Below, in pieces: positions 13,135-27,400 of a DNA stretch of 64,000 nucleotides. The position numbers and the translations under genes are program-made. How positions within the stretch are numbered: position 1 is the first letter of the stretch; every line of letters begins with the position of its first letter. Source of the stretch: Nymphaea colorata (lineage: Eukaryota > Streptophyta > Magnoliopsida > Nymphaeales > Nymphaeaceae); NCBI RefSeq assembly GCF_008831285.2, contig NC_045139.1, positions 18,770,354 through 18,834,353 of the forward strand. The letters run 5' to 3'. Under the pieces are notes generated by a model. The model was not told the origin of the DNA. It made no database searches and saw nothing but the letters and a program-made list of their open reading frames with translations.

Positions 13135-15384
13135 CTGCATAAGATGTTTTCAAATAGATGAAGGAGGAAAATACAACATGTAAAGATAAGAAGCATCTGT
13201 AGAATAGTGGAGATTGTACTTGTTTATTAAGGGGTGTATGATATGTACGGAACTCCGAAGCGTGAATAATTCCATTTTCATATCCTATGACAATCACACA
13301 AAAATGAATCAATACATAAGATCCAATGGAAAAGAAAGGGAAAGACACAATTTTCAATATAGATGATCTATTTGTTAATGATGTTGATGTAATAGACCGT
13401 GAAAGAAGAAAGTAATGGAACCTTCAAGATCCACGCTATTGGAGTATGCTCCACGACCACCCTTGGCACAATCACTAGAAGGTAAAGCATTAAGAAACCA
13501 AGGGAGTCTCTCCTTGAACTGTGCTGTAGATGGACGCCCTCTAGCTAGTTCTGAGTTAAGAAAGCACTGAATCCTCTAGTGTCAGTTGCGATTAAAGAAA
13601 TCCATTGTTTTGAATATTTCAAAAGCATATAATGATATGTCCTATCTGCATTAAAAAACTTAAATTGGAAAAGAAATTGACAGTCTATTCACACCAAAAG
13701 AAACTCAGCTTGTGCAACCATATTAAGTTGGTAAATTACCGTAGTACAATCTTTGCATGCCTCACTAATTCCACATGATCCACTACCTGATGGACAGCAG
13801 GGAGGCTGAGGCAACAAGAAAGTCACACATTTTCAGTATATAACAACATATGTGCATTGGTAACCAACTCCAAAAATAATATCCAAACATTTGACATACA
13901 GGAAACAGATCTGAAGGTAACGTCTGAAGCTTCAAGTGCTAAATAACATCCCAGTTATTTAATACAGGATCCAATGAAGAGTCTTAAATCAAGTTAGATG
14001 ATATAATGAACTAAAGGCACAGAGTACAAAAACCACATGAAAGTTAAAGAGACAGTTGCCAAATGTTGCACATGATACTGAATCATATACAAATTTCAAA
14101 TTAGCATGCCTAGCAAGTATCCAGATTGCCAACTTGAAGTTGGTGTATCCTCAAGCCTAAGTCACACGGATGCTGCTATTTGGCAGCCGCACCCAAGTCG
14201 TGTCACTCGAGAAAGCGTGCGGCCTAGATTCGCACCCAATGAAGGTCAACAAGAACCGTGTGCGGTCAGCCACACCCGACCAGTTTCGCCCATTTTGGAC
14301 GTGCACCCAACTCGCGTCAAACGTGAGACAGGTGCAATCAAACTGTGCCAAGCTTATTTTTGTCATTTTTTGATATTTTTATTTCTTAAATTTTTAAGCA
14401 AGAAAAAAAGGGATGAGGGCACAATCGCCTTCTTTCTCTCCTCCTCGTGCGTCCCTCTTTCACTCCTTCCTAGTGTGTACCTCTTTATTTCAGGCAGAAG
14501 ATTGAAGATTTCTGGCCACTAAAATCTTCGAATGGGTCAAACGGCGGCCAGCGGCGACATGCAACGGGTCTCTGAGTAGAACGGCGGTTTCTCAGCCTCA
14601 TTTCCAGCGGTTTCTCAGCCTTGTTTCTGGAAGTTTCTCAACCTTATTTTGGCAGCCTTATTTCCAACGAAATGGCAGTCTCAGCTGCATTTCTGGTGAT
14701 TACTCAGCCTTATTTCCGGTGGTTTACCTGTCTGTTGTTTGATTTCTGCCGTGCACTTCTCAGCTTTATTCATTTTGCTGTTTTTCCATGCTCTGTTTCT
14801 GCTGTATCACTGATTCAACTAATGATTCATGGCCACAGGTGGTGCTATTTTTCTGTTTTATGCATAGATCAGTTCATGTTATTAAGACTTGAGTGATTTA
14901 ACTTATATGTACTGTTTTTGCTGTTTCTCCCAGTTTATATTTGCTGTTTTTCTGTGTCTTGTTTTTACTTGTTTAGCATGACTTTTAGTTTCATTTTATT
15001 AGCTTATGTTAACATTTCCATCAATAAACTAACCTGGCTTCCTTGATGATGCTGCATGGGGCTTAGAAATAGGAATCATTATGAAGAATAGCATAATTGC
15101 CAAAATGCTACAGAAAATCTTGTCATCAAGCAAAAATTTAACTGAAGCAAAACAGAACATAATAAAAAAGACAAATGACAAGGTCAAACCAAGAAACACA
15201 AATGCTGCCCAAACACCCATCAGCAAAATAGTTTGTCGTGAGAAAATAAATAAAACATCGGTAGTATTTTGTAATTTTATTAAATAGGGAGAGGTTCACT
15301 TACTATTTCTTACACATTTGATGTACTTGAATGTTATTTCCCTATATCTCTATTTAAGTGAGAGGAAGGGATATTCTAAAGGGT

Positions 15385-15425
<41 letters not shown>

Positions 15426-18400
15426 TTCAACATGGTATCAAAGCGGTGAACGTCTGGGAATCTCTATAATCAATCGGTGCTCTTTTCAACTCCCTTTCTC
15501 TCCATTCTCACCAACGCTGTCTGATTTGCTTGGGCAGTTCTTCTGCTAGTATCTTTTAGACCAACCTAGGGTTTCTTAAAACCCTAGGTCGATGTCCTCT
15601 TGAAGTCGTCCGGTGGATCACGCTTGCAAGTCTGAAGGTTTTGGCTTGTCGTTGAAGTCATGCATTGGAGCAGCCTTGAAGTCGTGCGTTGGAACTGATG
15701 TCACGTTGGCATTTCCAGAGTTGCAGATGCCACACATGCAAATCGGTATTTTTCTTTGGGTTGTCGTTAAAGTTGTGCACAGTTGATGGCTTTCTGCTCA
15801 CGTCTGACTTGAAGAAGTATACTTAAAAGTAAACTTAAGAGATGTTAGCATAATCAGTCTTGAGAGTATCTAAATCAAACTTTTAACTGGACTTCTTAAT
15901 ATTTCGGGGATTGTCTCTTGCCAAGCCCTTACCGATCTCTAGATTTACAAAATGTTGTGACAAGCTGAGCAGCTTGAGGGGGAGTGTCGTAAGAAAAGAA
16001 ATAAAACAACATGGGTAGTATTTTGCAATTTTATTAAATAGGGAGAGGTTCACTTATTATTTCTTACACATTTGATGTACTTAAATGTTATTTCCCTAAA
16101 TCTCTATTTAAGTGAGAGGAGGGGATAATCTAAAGGATGGTCTCTCTCTCTCTCTCTCTCGTGTTCAACATAGATCAATAAGCATTTCATAAATCCACAA
16201 TGGCTTGCCTGATCATCAGGTGGGCAGTAGCTTCCATTTGTAAATTTGCGACAGCAACCAAAAGCTTCTGGAGAGATCCATACTAGAAAATCATCAAGCC
16301 ATGAGGCAGCAGGCTTGGCTATATAGCTTGACTCTGGTGTTAATGCTGCTTTAGCTATCTGAAGCAAAACAATGGAATCATAAGTTCTAGAGAAATACAA
16401 AGGCATCTGAATAGCAAAAAATGTGAGACATACAAATATTCCGCCCAAATAGAATGCGAGATAATCAATCGAAAGTATGGTTAGCAAAATATCAATCAAT
16501 AATTCAAGGTCCTAGGTCCTCCATCCACAATTCAAACAAACTGACTCTTGGAGTTAGGTATCGACTAACGGTAGGTTAGACTCAATGCAACTAACAGATA
16601 ATTCATGCATTTGAGAGCTCAAACACAAATTACCTAACTAAGTTGATTAAAATTGAGAATCCTGTAGCTATTAGGAAAGTGCAAGGGGGTGAAAGGGATT
16701 TCACTTGAACAGAAAAGTAGACGGCAAATACTTTATGCAGCTCATTGAATGAAGTTATGAAATGGGGGAAAAAGCATGACTCAAAGCAAAAATTGTAAGT
16801 TTTGATGATTACCCAACAGACAAGGAAAAGCATGTTTACAGAAAAAAATAATGAAGCCAGGGTCGGCAAGAAGAAATTCTGAATGGAAGATATGAAAATT
16901 TTCGAAGATAAGAAAGTTAACATTATACAAAAATATTTATAAATCAAATTATTCATTTCAGATACCAATTGGGTTAATAAGTATAAACCTAGAAAGATAA
17001 GTGCAAACTTAGAAAGAGGTGGCTGCAAATTGATGAAACAGAATACATCTGAAGACCTACACAACAATTCAAAAGGGCTGCCACCCCCTGTAGACACAAA
17101 TGCAGTCAAGGTTGTAGCACCATGACAATAAAAATGATAAATCTCCTGTAAAATATAGATAGTTCATACTTCATACAATAAGCTCGAGGGGTACACATGG
17201 AGATTCCCACAAATAATTTCATTAATTAGAAGTAAGCAATATCCTATGTAGTTAAAAGCACCAAATAACCTAATGGATGAAGGCCTAAGTAGAGCTAGTC
17301 AATCCTAAAAGGCTAAAACAAAGAAAAGAAACAACGAAAAAATCAAAAGGGGAAAATGGGGGTTCCCACTACCCGTCCTCCCCCCCCCCGCCCGCCCCCC
17401 CCCCCCTCCCCCACCCACCCACATAAGAGAAAGTAGTTTTGAAATTTCCCCACCTCAATTAACATTTAAACATTTAGCAAAGGCCCAACAAGTATAGGTC
17501 TTCAAGATAATATTTTTGGTTTTGCCTGCCCAGGTGCTCCAGTCTAGGTGCCTAAGCCATCACCCCCTCGCCTAGGCCTGCTTTTGACTATGCTAACGAC
17601 ATCTGATTTCTTCTTCAAGATTAACGTTAGAAAATATTGAAAATATATATTAGTGTGACAAATAATAGAAAAAATAAAGTGGACACTTCTCGAGGGTACC
17701 ATAAAGAATAAAAAGCAAAAATGACCAAAAAGTCTGTGAATATGATTGCTGAATTCAAGCATAAACAGGTACTTGTGTACACAAAAGGAACATTAGCCAG
17801 CCATATTGTCAGTTTTTACACCTCCCTCAAAGTTGCAGTGAAGCGAGTGAAGAATAGAAGCAACTTTCAAATAAAAAATGGTGTCATTTGTCATATTTTC
17901 AGTACTTATTGCGACACACACACATTTTTCACTCATAAAATTGGGAAATTTTGGCAGAAAGAGCACATCATTGTCTCCACATTGCAGCAGGATTGGAGAC
18001 ACAAGCACTACACCATATTCTACACCCATTGAGAAGGTACTGGTTTTTCCAACAGCTTGATACGTAGCATGTTGTTACGTGAACTATCGGAAGAGAATAA
18101 GAGGATGCAGTAGTTGAACCATAAACTACAGTTTAAAGCTAAACATTTTATAAACAAGAGGGATAATACTGTTAAAAAGTATGATGCAAAGTCTAATCTG
18201 TTGTGATACCATCTGGGACCCATATACTGGCTAGCCACAAGAACTTTTGTGCACGATGTCAGGCTTAAGGATATTAAATAGATAAAACAGAAAAGAATTG
18301 TCAAGAGATTAACCCCACTGATAATTATTATATTCATTTACTAAACTAGCATACCATTAAGTTGAAAATACAAGCATTGTCTGCTGAGAAGCAATTCCCA

Positions 18401-21400
18401 ATTCTAGAATCCCGCAAGACCAGACCTTAAGGCATTAAATACCCTTCAATGACAGACCTACCGTAGATCTAATAAGACCAAAACTCAGAGGATTGTAACA
18501 GAGATCTGAAGGAACATACTGTATTGTTTTAAAACATTAGCAAACCTAAAACATAATAAATATCAGAAAATCATAAGTGATGTATGGTCACTCTGGGAGA
18601 AAAATAACCTCATTAAGTAGAGAATTTGAATTGCATTGGCTTATGGAACACAATTTGTTTGTATCCTGAGCTCCCAAGCTGAAATGTAACAATCTGTTAA
18701 GCTCCACAAAGATATAAACTAAAATAATCAACAATGATGTCAAATAATTATCAGACAGAAACAGTAAAAGATCCTTGCCAAACTCATATCAGTGAAATGA
18801 TTGTCCAACTTCCCACAAGATGCCAGATCTCAATGTCATGGGCAAGCCTGGACTATTACATAGATAGTCCAGTTCCATATTAACAAATAACGGACAAGAA
18901 TAACAAAATTCCAATCAGGTCCCATTAACAAACAAGCATAATAAAATCTTAGTCTAAAAACATAAAAGTAAACTATAAAATATTTAAAAATAAAGAACAA
19001 AAAGTTTTAGTCCCAAGCATTTGAGTTTCAAATAGTGAGATTTCATCTCACATTTTCACAATTTTCTTTAAAGTTGCCATATATCCATTCTACTACCAGG
19101 GTATTTCTCCAGACCATCAAATATATGCACCATTGTTTATGAAAATTTGAGAGTTTTGAAACCTATTCAAAAGAATTGAGAAGAAAGCTGATTTTCTTAA
19201 AGTATGACCAAGGATGAACTCTGGTTGATGAAAAAACAGTTTCCACAAAGGCTTATTCACTTGGTGCATTCCCAACCACCTTTCACTTCTTCGCTTATTT
19301 CCCTTTTCACTCCCCCTTCTTTTTCACAATTTTCTTTAAAGTTGCCATATGTCCATTCTACTACCAGGGTATTTCTCCAGACCATCAAATATATGCACCA
19401 TTGTTTATGAAAATTTGAGAGTTTTGAAACCTATTCAAAAGAATTGAGAAGAAAGCTGATTTTCTTAAAGTATGACCAAGGATGAACTCTGGTTGATGAA
19501 AAACCAGTTTCCACAAAGGCTTATTCACTTGGTGCATTCCCAACCACCTTTCACTTCTTCGCTTATTTCCCTTTTCACTCCCCCTTCTTTAGGCTTCTTT
19601 CTTTCCCTTGCTAGAATATATTCATACATGGCTTGTTATTTATGTTCCTTTAAACAGAGAAATTTCATGTTTGACATCACTATTTTGGTTACCAAACAAG
19701 TCAAGTTAGGCAGAAGCCATCTTTTGTTTTAGGCAAGAAGGGAAATTTACCCCTCCAGTTCTATTTTATCTTCTGTCCTAGAACCATCATCTCTTCTTCA
19801 TCAATAACATCACACGCCATTTATTCACTATGATGCTCTGTATCCCTTCTTCAACACCACCACCACCAACAAACCACCATTTCACTATCATAAGACCATT
19901 GCTATAGCTGCCACCATTACCCTTTTCACACCCACTACATTCACCATCATGCAGCCTCAATCAGCAATCTTGTAATCTCTCTCTCTCTCTCTCTCTCTTC
20001 AAAAACAACCCAAATATTTCTTTTTTGTTTCCCTAGGTGTGAAACAAAAAACTTATTGGAAGGAACATGAATCAGAACTCCTTGACTGAACTTTCTATTC
20101 ATACTGTTCACTCAGCGAAACCAGGTCATAATTGAAACAGTGATACCCTACAAAAAGAAGAGGAGGAAAATGAAGGAAGCAGTGTCACCTATAGTTATAG
20201 TTCTTAACGACAAAGTATAATGGTGGACCAACTTTCAGGTAATCTGCCACGGCTTTGAAATAACCCTGTTCCAGAGCTATGCATGATTAGATAATGTATG
20301 ACCCAATCGAATATATAATATTCTAATGCTTCAAATTCAAACCTGGAGATAGGAATCACGAGGTAGGACTATCTGTTGTTCCAGACCAGGCTGTATTCTT
20401 GAACATAAGGCCTGTAAGAAAGAAAGAGCTAAGCATACATAAATAATTCATATAAGAATCAATTATAAGAAAATAACAAAATATAAACGGAAAAATATCC
20501 ACCAAGCATGATTCAGGAATGTGTGAGCAGACATACTTTACACTAATTTTTAGAAGTGTCTAGACTTTAAATGATCATTAAGGAACCCTTTACCATGAAC
20601 CTTAAAAATCTGTTTGTGTGGAACTATAACCAAAGAGCAGTCAAGGAAGCATCTCAAGACAATGAAGTTGGTGGAGCATCAGGCATGAAAAAAATAATAA
20701 TTTCTCCTTCTTAAATCTTCACGCCCCATTTCCTTCCACCCTCCAGAGCCATGGATAATAGTAATAACAAGGTAGAGAGAGTCATGTGAGGGTGCCCACT
20801 AGAAGTAAACTAGCCCTTCCTAGCAACACTTTATCCTATGAATAAAAGTACAAACCAAAAAATCATGATTTTTCCATTTTAGGGATTTATAGCATGTGAA
20901 GTTCACGGATGTCTAAGGTAGGCAACCTGATGTGGTTAGGCACAATTTAGTGAAAAAGCTAGAGCCACATATGAAACTGTTTGAGGTTTAGGTTCAGTTT
21001 CTGACCTGGATTGAGGACTAACTGAAAGACTTGGATGTAATATGTCGAGGCTAACAAGAATATCACCAACAGATCCAGTAGTTGACATAAAGTCATAACT
21101 CCATACACTTACAACCTAGTTTAGGACAGATTTCAAGGAGATATAAGCTCAGTCCTCTTCTGATGGGAATCCAAGTATCCAACCTACCACACCATACCAC
21201 TCTTTGGTTTTTTAATTTGGAAAAGGAATCAGTAGTAGAAATGGAAACACTTCAACATCCTGAACTAACTGGACACTGATCCAACCAATTTGGAAGTTTT
21301 GAAACCTAATCAACAAAGAGCAAGCTCATGTTGTGTACTAATACCTTAATTGTGAAACTGATAGACACTTGACTAGCCAAAGAGACAAGTTAATTAAGTA

Positions 21401-24400
21401 TAAATTCATACAAGCAAGACAAGTACCATTCCAATATTACCAGATGTCTCCAAAGAGACGACCAGCAAAATAAGTAGGATTACAATCACTTGACACTTGA
21501 TAGTTATTGCTCACCACAACAAGTAGAAAGGAAACTAAAAAAAGATGCATTAATGTATTATTATCTTACAATGCTAGCAAAGGAGAAACCAATGAACACA
21601 ATGAGAATTATTATTTTGACCACCATATGGTTGAGTAAAGGTGCATGAATTTCCTGCAAATAGAAAGGAAATGAAAGAAAACAACAGTCAGAATGCGTTT
21701 GGAATTCTACATCCAGGATAACAAGTTTACTTGAACAACCAACAAAACAGTGATGACATGATTTAAATAATAATCTACAACACATGGTGTTTAAGACTTT
21801 AAGTATGCAATACAAATGGGAAGGAAAGAAGTTTATCCCTTGTTCGCTTGATCTACGAAAGAAATATATTGAGCACAAAAATCAATCAAGTCAAAGAGAA
21901 AAACATGATTACTAACATGACACTAACCACAGGCAGAGCCACAAATTTAAACTAGCAGGAGCACAAAAATCAATATTAACAAGTTACAGAAGAAGAAAAT
22001 AACAATACATATGTAAGCACACACAGTATAGTACATAATGTAGTGTATCATATGATACATTAGATAACATAACTATGAAAGGAAATGAAATAACACACCC
22101 CTGAAACTAGTTCCATGGGTGTAACTATGTGGTACTGGGCGTCAGTTGCACCTTGAAAACATAAGAAAAAGGTTACTTTGGACTTAAAGTCATAAAAATT
22201 TCTTAATCCTGAATATTAAGTTTGACATGAAAGTCATTCTTACACACTTAAAATTAAAAAAAATAAATAAATATGAGTTTAAGCTGATTTCATGCAACAA
22301 GTTACAGTTTCCATGTTTTTTCTTGTAGAGTTTATGCCTGTATTCAAAAATAAAAAACTTTAGATTTTATGCCCATTAAGTTGTTTAAACTTTAAAGACT
22401 GCAAAGAATAAGTCAATACATAATCAAAACTTATTTCTCTACTTTTGATACCCATTTGAGTACCGGCAGCAATTTACGTGGCCAATTTTCATTATTTCTA
22501 GTGAACACATGCATGCTGTAAGTAGCATAATTGTTATTTTCTTATGTTTCTGCAATTTATGTTTCTCATTAGAGAATTTTCCTTATTTTCCTATTCTTTT
22601 TCTTACTTTGTATTCTTCCTGACTTTTATTATTTTGTAATTTTTAATAATAATAATATATATTTGCCATTTTTTACATTATTTTACATATCTAACTTTGG
22701 ACCCTAACCAGTACGAGTCACATTACACATTTACAACATGGGTGATAAGAAACAACTAATTGTACTTGTAACAACATATGCAATAAGTTTATTAATAATA
22801 ACATATTTTTTATGATAATAAAAAGCATTCAATGATGAGAAAAAATGTAATTTTCTATTTAACTAAAGCATCATTAAACTTAAAACTATGATATAACTGT
22901 GTTGAAATCTACAGGATATTTGAGCACTTAAATTTTGGAGAAGAAAAGCAGAATGAAAGGTTAAAGAGAGATGAAAGACCACCTTACTAACAAAAAAGTT
23001 TCAGGGGATGTGAAATTTGGATGGGATCAGGGTGGGCACCCATCTTGACCCAGTCTAATATAACTGGAAATGATTTGGGAGGAGTCCATACTCCATAAGT
23101 GCTCTAATGCAATATTGCCACTGGCACTAACTACAATGTGGAGAAAAGATTCAGTATTGTGTTTGGCAGATACAACATGCCACCTGGATGTGCCATATGA
23201 CACACTGCAACAGGTAATACAGTACCCTGTGACGTTTTAGCAAACATAATTTATGCATTAAGCAGCAGACAAGACTTCATCAACTCAAATGGTTAAAATA
23301 TCCATTACTATGTCCTACTTTATAAAGCTTGCGAACTCATGTTTGATATCCATGCAGAGTCTGAATTCAGGTTCGCCTTCGTGGTGCAGGTTTCACAAAA
23401 TGATAGACTTATATGCACCCCCAAAGCTCATCAATGAGATGGCAGAAAAGCAAGAAAAGAAAAAACCAACAATCTAAAATGATCCCCAGTCCAATGCCTG
23501 TAATTCTAACAGCTATAACGAGCCTAAGGATGCACTTCAAAGGTCTTGAAGCCAGGAAAGAAGCAAAAAAATAAAGAACTACTGCAACAACAAAATGCAT
23601 AGGTAATACTGAAGGAGAATACTAGCGCCAGGTTCTAAGATAGAGGTCCCCAATAAGGAATGACAAGACAACCAGTGACATGGAACATAGGAATAATTCA
23701 AATAACTATAACTTACGTGAACTAATAAAAAGCTTCAACATACAAATGATCACTGAGCAATCAAAATTTCCATGTCCAAAACTTACATTCATGTAGCGCT
23801 CCAATAAGCCAGGCTCCCTCAAATTAGAATCTAGAAAAGAAGAGAATAAGACATCCACAACACAGTGCACCACCCACAACAAAATGGATTATGACACTGT
23901 TTATAACTATAAAAAGAAAATTTTGCACTTTTAAATAGCAAATTGATTTCCAGTGTACCCTTATTAGATCCAGAATTTGAATGTAGTTTTATGCAAGGAA
24001 AGCAATCAATTCTATGATCCTCCGCTCTTGAAAAGTCCAGGACTATTAGGGCAGTGAAAGCAGTAATCTGCAAAATGAAATCTAGCAGGACAGCCAAGGC
24101 TGCAACACAGGAAGGGAATTTGAGCACTGTGAATAAGGTTATGAGGTGATAAAATGGACAGAGATTTAGAATGGATAATCAAGAGTAACCTGCGAACATT
24201 GAGAACACACGACATGCTGGCATAGAAATGATGCTTCCAACAGCAAAAGCTAGTACTTCTGACAGGCTGGCTAATGTTATTGATGGCCCAACTTCTACAA
24301 GGGCATTGCTAAGACGTTCTTCCATAGGCAACTCCTTTCTTTGGCGTTTAACAGCATGTACTAAAATACACATATTATCTACTCCAACCTAAAGTGTCAA

Positions 24401-27400
24401 AGACAGAAAATAACAAAAGGATCAGCAAACAGACTTTAAATTATAAGCATGTGTCCGGAAGTGTCAAAAACATAGCATGTAACTTTGTGAGAGAATAACA
24501 ACTACATTGGACACTTTCCTGCAGCATCGCCATGAGAGAAATCTTTCCCCAAAATTAGTATCTTACCATTAATATCCTTTGACAGCTTATTCGTGGTCAG
24601 TTTTGAAAATGCATTTTACAGTTTAATTGAAACAAATTGGCAGTAGTTTGCTGCTTCTTACAGAGAAGCTAACGACTAATGATGGCAAGGTTTCTGTTCA
24701 ATATGTTAATGTTTTTTAACTTTTTCTTTCTCAGGTAAATCCATATGCATTTCTCTACAGAACAGCATACATGGTCCTTGCAATTCACAATACCAAAAAA
24801 TATGGTATAAACATACAGGAGATAAGGTGAGAGCTCGTTATTAGACCATACAATTCCTTCATCATACTAAAGAAAACACAATTGTCCAAATACTAGCTTT
24901 AGAATCAAGAAAATGAGAAAAAAAATCATATTTGTCAATTAATAAGAGATAAATAGAAATAAATAGATAAGGATATTCTGTCCCACATGGTGCAGCTCCC
25001 ATTAGCTCCATGCAGGAAGATAAATAGAAATAAACTTGTTGACGGATATTGGTGTACGGGTCCAGGTCTGGACCCGATCCATATGTCCTAATTAGGGCAT
25101 ACTTATACCATTGTAACCCTAATCTTCCGTGTGAATGAAATCTTAAGAGAGAGAGTGTCTGGCTGCTAGTAGGCACCAGCTCCTCCTCATTCGTGGTTTT
25201 TTTTCTCTTGTTGAGGGTTTTTCCACGTTACATCGTGTTCCTCGTTTTCTTTTCTCTGTGTTCGTGTTTCTACATGGTATCAGAGCCAGCGAGGTTGGGA
25301 CTTTTTTGTGGATAGTGGTGTTTTCTCCACCCGCCGTTGCTGCTGCCGCTGCCGTCGTCATCACCGCCACCGCCATCACCGCCGTTTCCAACCGGCTGCG
25401 TCGCCCTGTGCGCCGTCTTCCTTGATCCCTGATGTCGCCCTCTGCTGCTGCTTCTCCCTGACGTCACCCGCTGCCCCTGCTCCCCGACGTCGCCCCTGCT
25501 CTGCCGCCGTCGTCCTTCTTCCTGACGTCGCCCTTGCTGCCGCGACTTGCTCCCTGACGTCGCCCCTGCTCCGCCGCCGTTGTCCTTCTTCCTGACGTCG
25601 TCCTTGCTGCCTCGACTTGCTCCCTGACGTCGCTTTTGCTGCCACTGCTGACGTCGCCCTTGCTCCTCGCTTCCGCTGGTGCTTCCTGCTATCGCCGGTA
25701 CCTCCTGTGTTTTACCGCCGCCCGTGCCCTTTGCTGGACTGGCCTGAGATTATGGCAGTCTCTTCTTCGTCTACCGTTAACACCAATCAATCTGAAATCG
25801 GGGTGTTCAAAACTGAGAATGTTCCCGCTCAGGTCATTACTCTTCGCCTCACAAAAGAGAACTATTTCCCGTGGTCGGCTGCTATGACTATGGGGATTGC
25901 TGCCCCCGGTCGGATTGCCTATATCGACGGACGGAACCCTGAACCGGCAAAGACAAGTGGTGTATGGGACACTTGGTTTCTTGAAGATAATCAAGTGAAA
26001 ACTTGGATTGTCAACTCTGTCTCTGCCGATATTCAGCCCCTTATCCTTCAGAAGAAGACTGCAAGAGACATGTGGGTAGTCTTAGAGCAAATGTATGGCC
26101 AAAAGAAAACAACAATTCGTACTTACCAAATAGTGAAGACTGTCTATGGCCTTCGACAAGGGAACTCTTCTGTTGCAGAATACTATGGGGCTTTGAAAGC
26201 CAAATGGGAAGAGCTTGACTATCATGCTGATATTCCTTGGCATTGTCCCCAAGATCAGGCACTTTATGTAGCTCAAGTATTGGAAAACAGGGTGTTCCTC
26301 TTTTTAGTTGGTTTAAATGATGAGTTTGAAGGTGTTAGAAGTCAGATTCTGAATTCAGGAGAGGTGCCCAGTATTGAAGATGTGTACGCATGTGTTGAAG
26401 CAGAAGAACAGAGAAGGCTGGTTACAAATGAGGGCAAGAGGGATCTCGTACCCTATCATGAGAGATCCGCTCTTGTGAGTCGTGGTACTGGAGGCCTGAC
26501 TAGATCTCTTCGCAGATGCACTCACTGCAAGAAAACTGGTCATACCGTGGATTATTGTTGGGATCTTCATCCAGAGAAGAAGGGAAACAAAGGGAGGTCT
26601 TCTATTGGGAAGATGCCTGTGTCTGAGGTGCCCAAATCCAGTGGAGAAAAAGTCTCCATTTCTGCTGACCAGATTCGTGAACTGAGGGCCTACTTGGGTC
26701 GGATTGATGTCAACCAGGCCGAGACACCAGATGAGACAAAGGCTAATCATGCTCTTGCAGTTATTGGCGATACAGGTAACTCTTCTGTGGGGGAATGGAT
26801 TGTGGATAGTGGTGCCACTCACCACATGACAGGTAACCCAAAATTATTTCATGAATATAAATTATCTTCGGGAAGGGAACGAGTTTCTCTCGCAGATGGT
26901 TCCTCTACTGTTGTGGTAGGCGAAGGGACTCTGTCCTTGTTGGACAAATTTCATGTGCGGGGCGCATTACATGTTCCCCAGTTTCCCTTAAATCTCTTGT
27001 CAGTTAGTAAACTTACTAAAGAGATGAACTGTGAACTCATTTTTTCTGTCAACCGTTGTGTTTTGCAGGACTTGGTGACAGAGAAGAGGATTGGGATTGG
27101 TTTGGCGTCTGATGGCCTATATCGTCTTCCCATACATGTGGCTACAGCTCTTGTGACAACGATCAGCAAGACAGAAAAACGAAGAGAAGATTGTCTTCAG
27201 TCCTTCTTGTACTGGCATGAACGTTTTGGGCATTTACCTTTTGGGATTTTGAAACAGTTGTTCCCCAATTTGTGTTCTTCTTTGAATTTGTCTTTGATTT
27301 CCTGTGATGTGTGTCAGTTTGCCAAACATGTGAGGGCTTCGTACCCTATCTCTACTAGCTGTGTTAATGAAGCATTTTCCTTGGTTCACTCGGATGTGTG

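Larger units (their letters stand above)
15234..16170 (+). mobile_element. TRIM-like miniature LTR retrotransposon in NPC1 intron 27
   Basis: Two direct repeats, 15234-15432 and 15985-16170, begin TGTCGT and end TTCAACA. The left one is followed at once by TGGTATCAAAGCG, a primer-binding site matching initiator-Met tRNA. The right one is preceded by the polypurine tract GAGGGGGAG (15976-15984). Flanks are TAGTT and TAGAT, a 5-bp target duplication with one mismatch. The interior is about 552 bp without gag or pol, so movement would need proteins from another element. By eye the LTRs differ at about ten sites outside the TC tract, making this the oldest LTR insertion here. It lies antisense to NPC1 and its right edge is 38 bp from the exon 27 donor. 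Confidence 0.88.

Noticed and set aside
16630-17109. 159-codon open frame, minus strand
   Set aside because: It lies inside NPC1 intron 26, is rich in Phe/Leu as expected from AT-rich DNA, and shows no domain.
18020-18095. Candidate for NPC1 exon 26 (minus-strand [13 protein letters not shown])
   Set aside because: The match to the expected CSISQC...SLLNE region is poor. 18609-18678 carries [16 protein letters not shown] with correct phases on both sides.
25308-25645. Overlapping open frames on both strands
   Set aside because: Shadows of the GC-rich repeat leader of element A.
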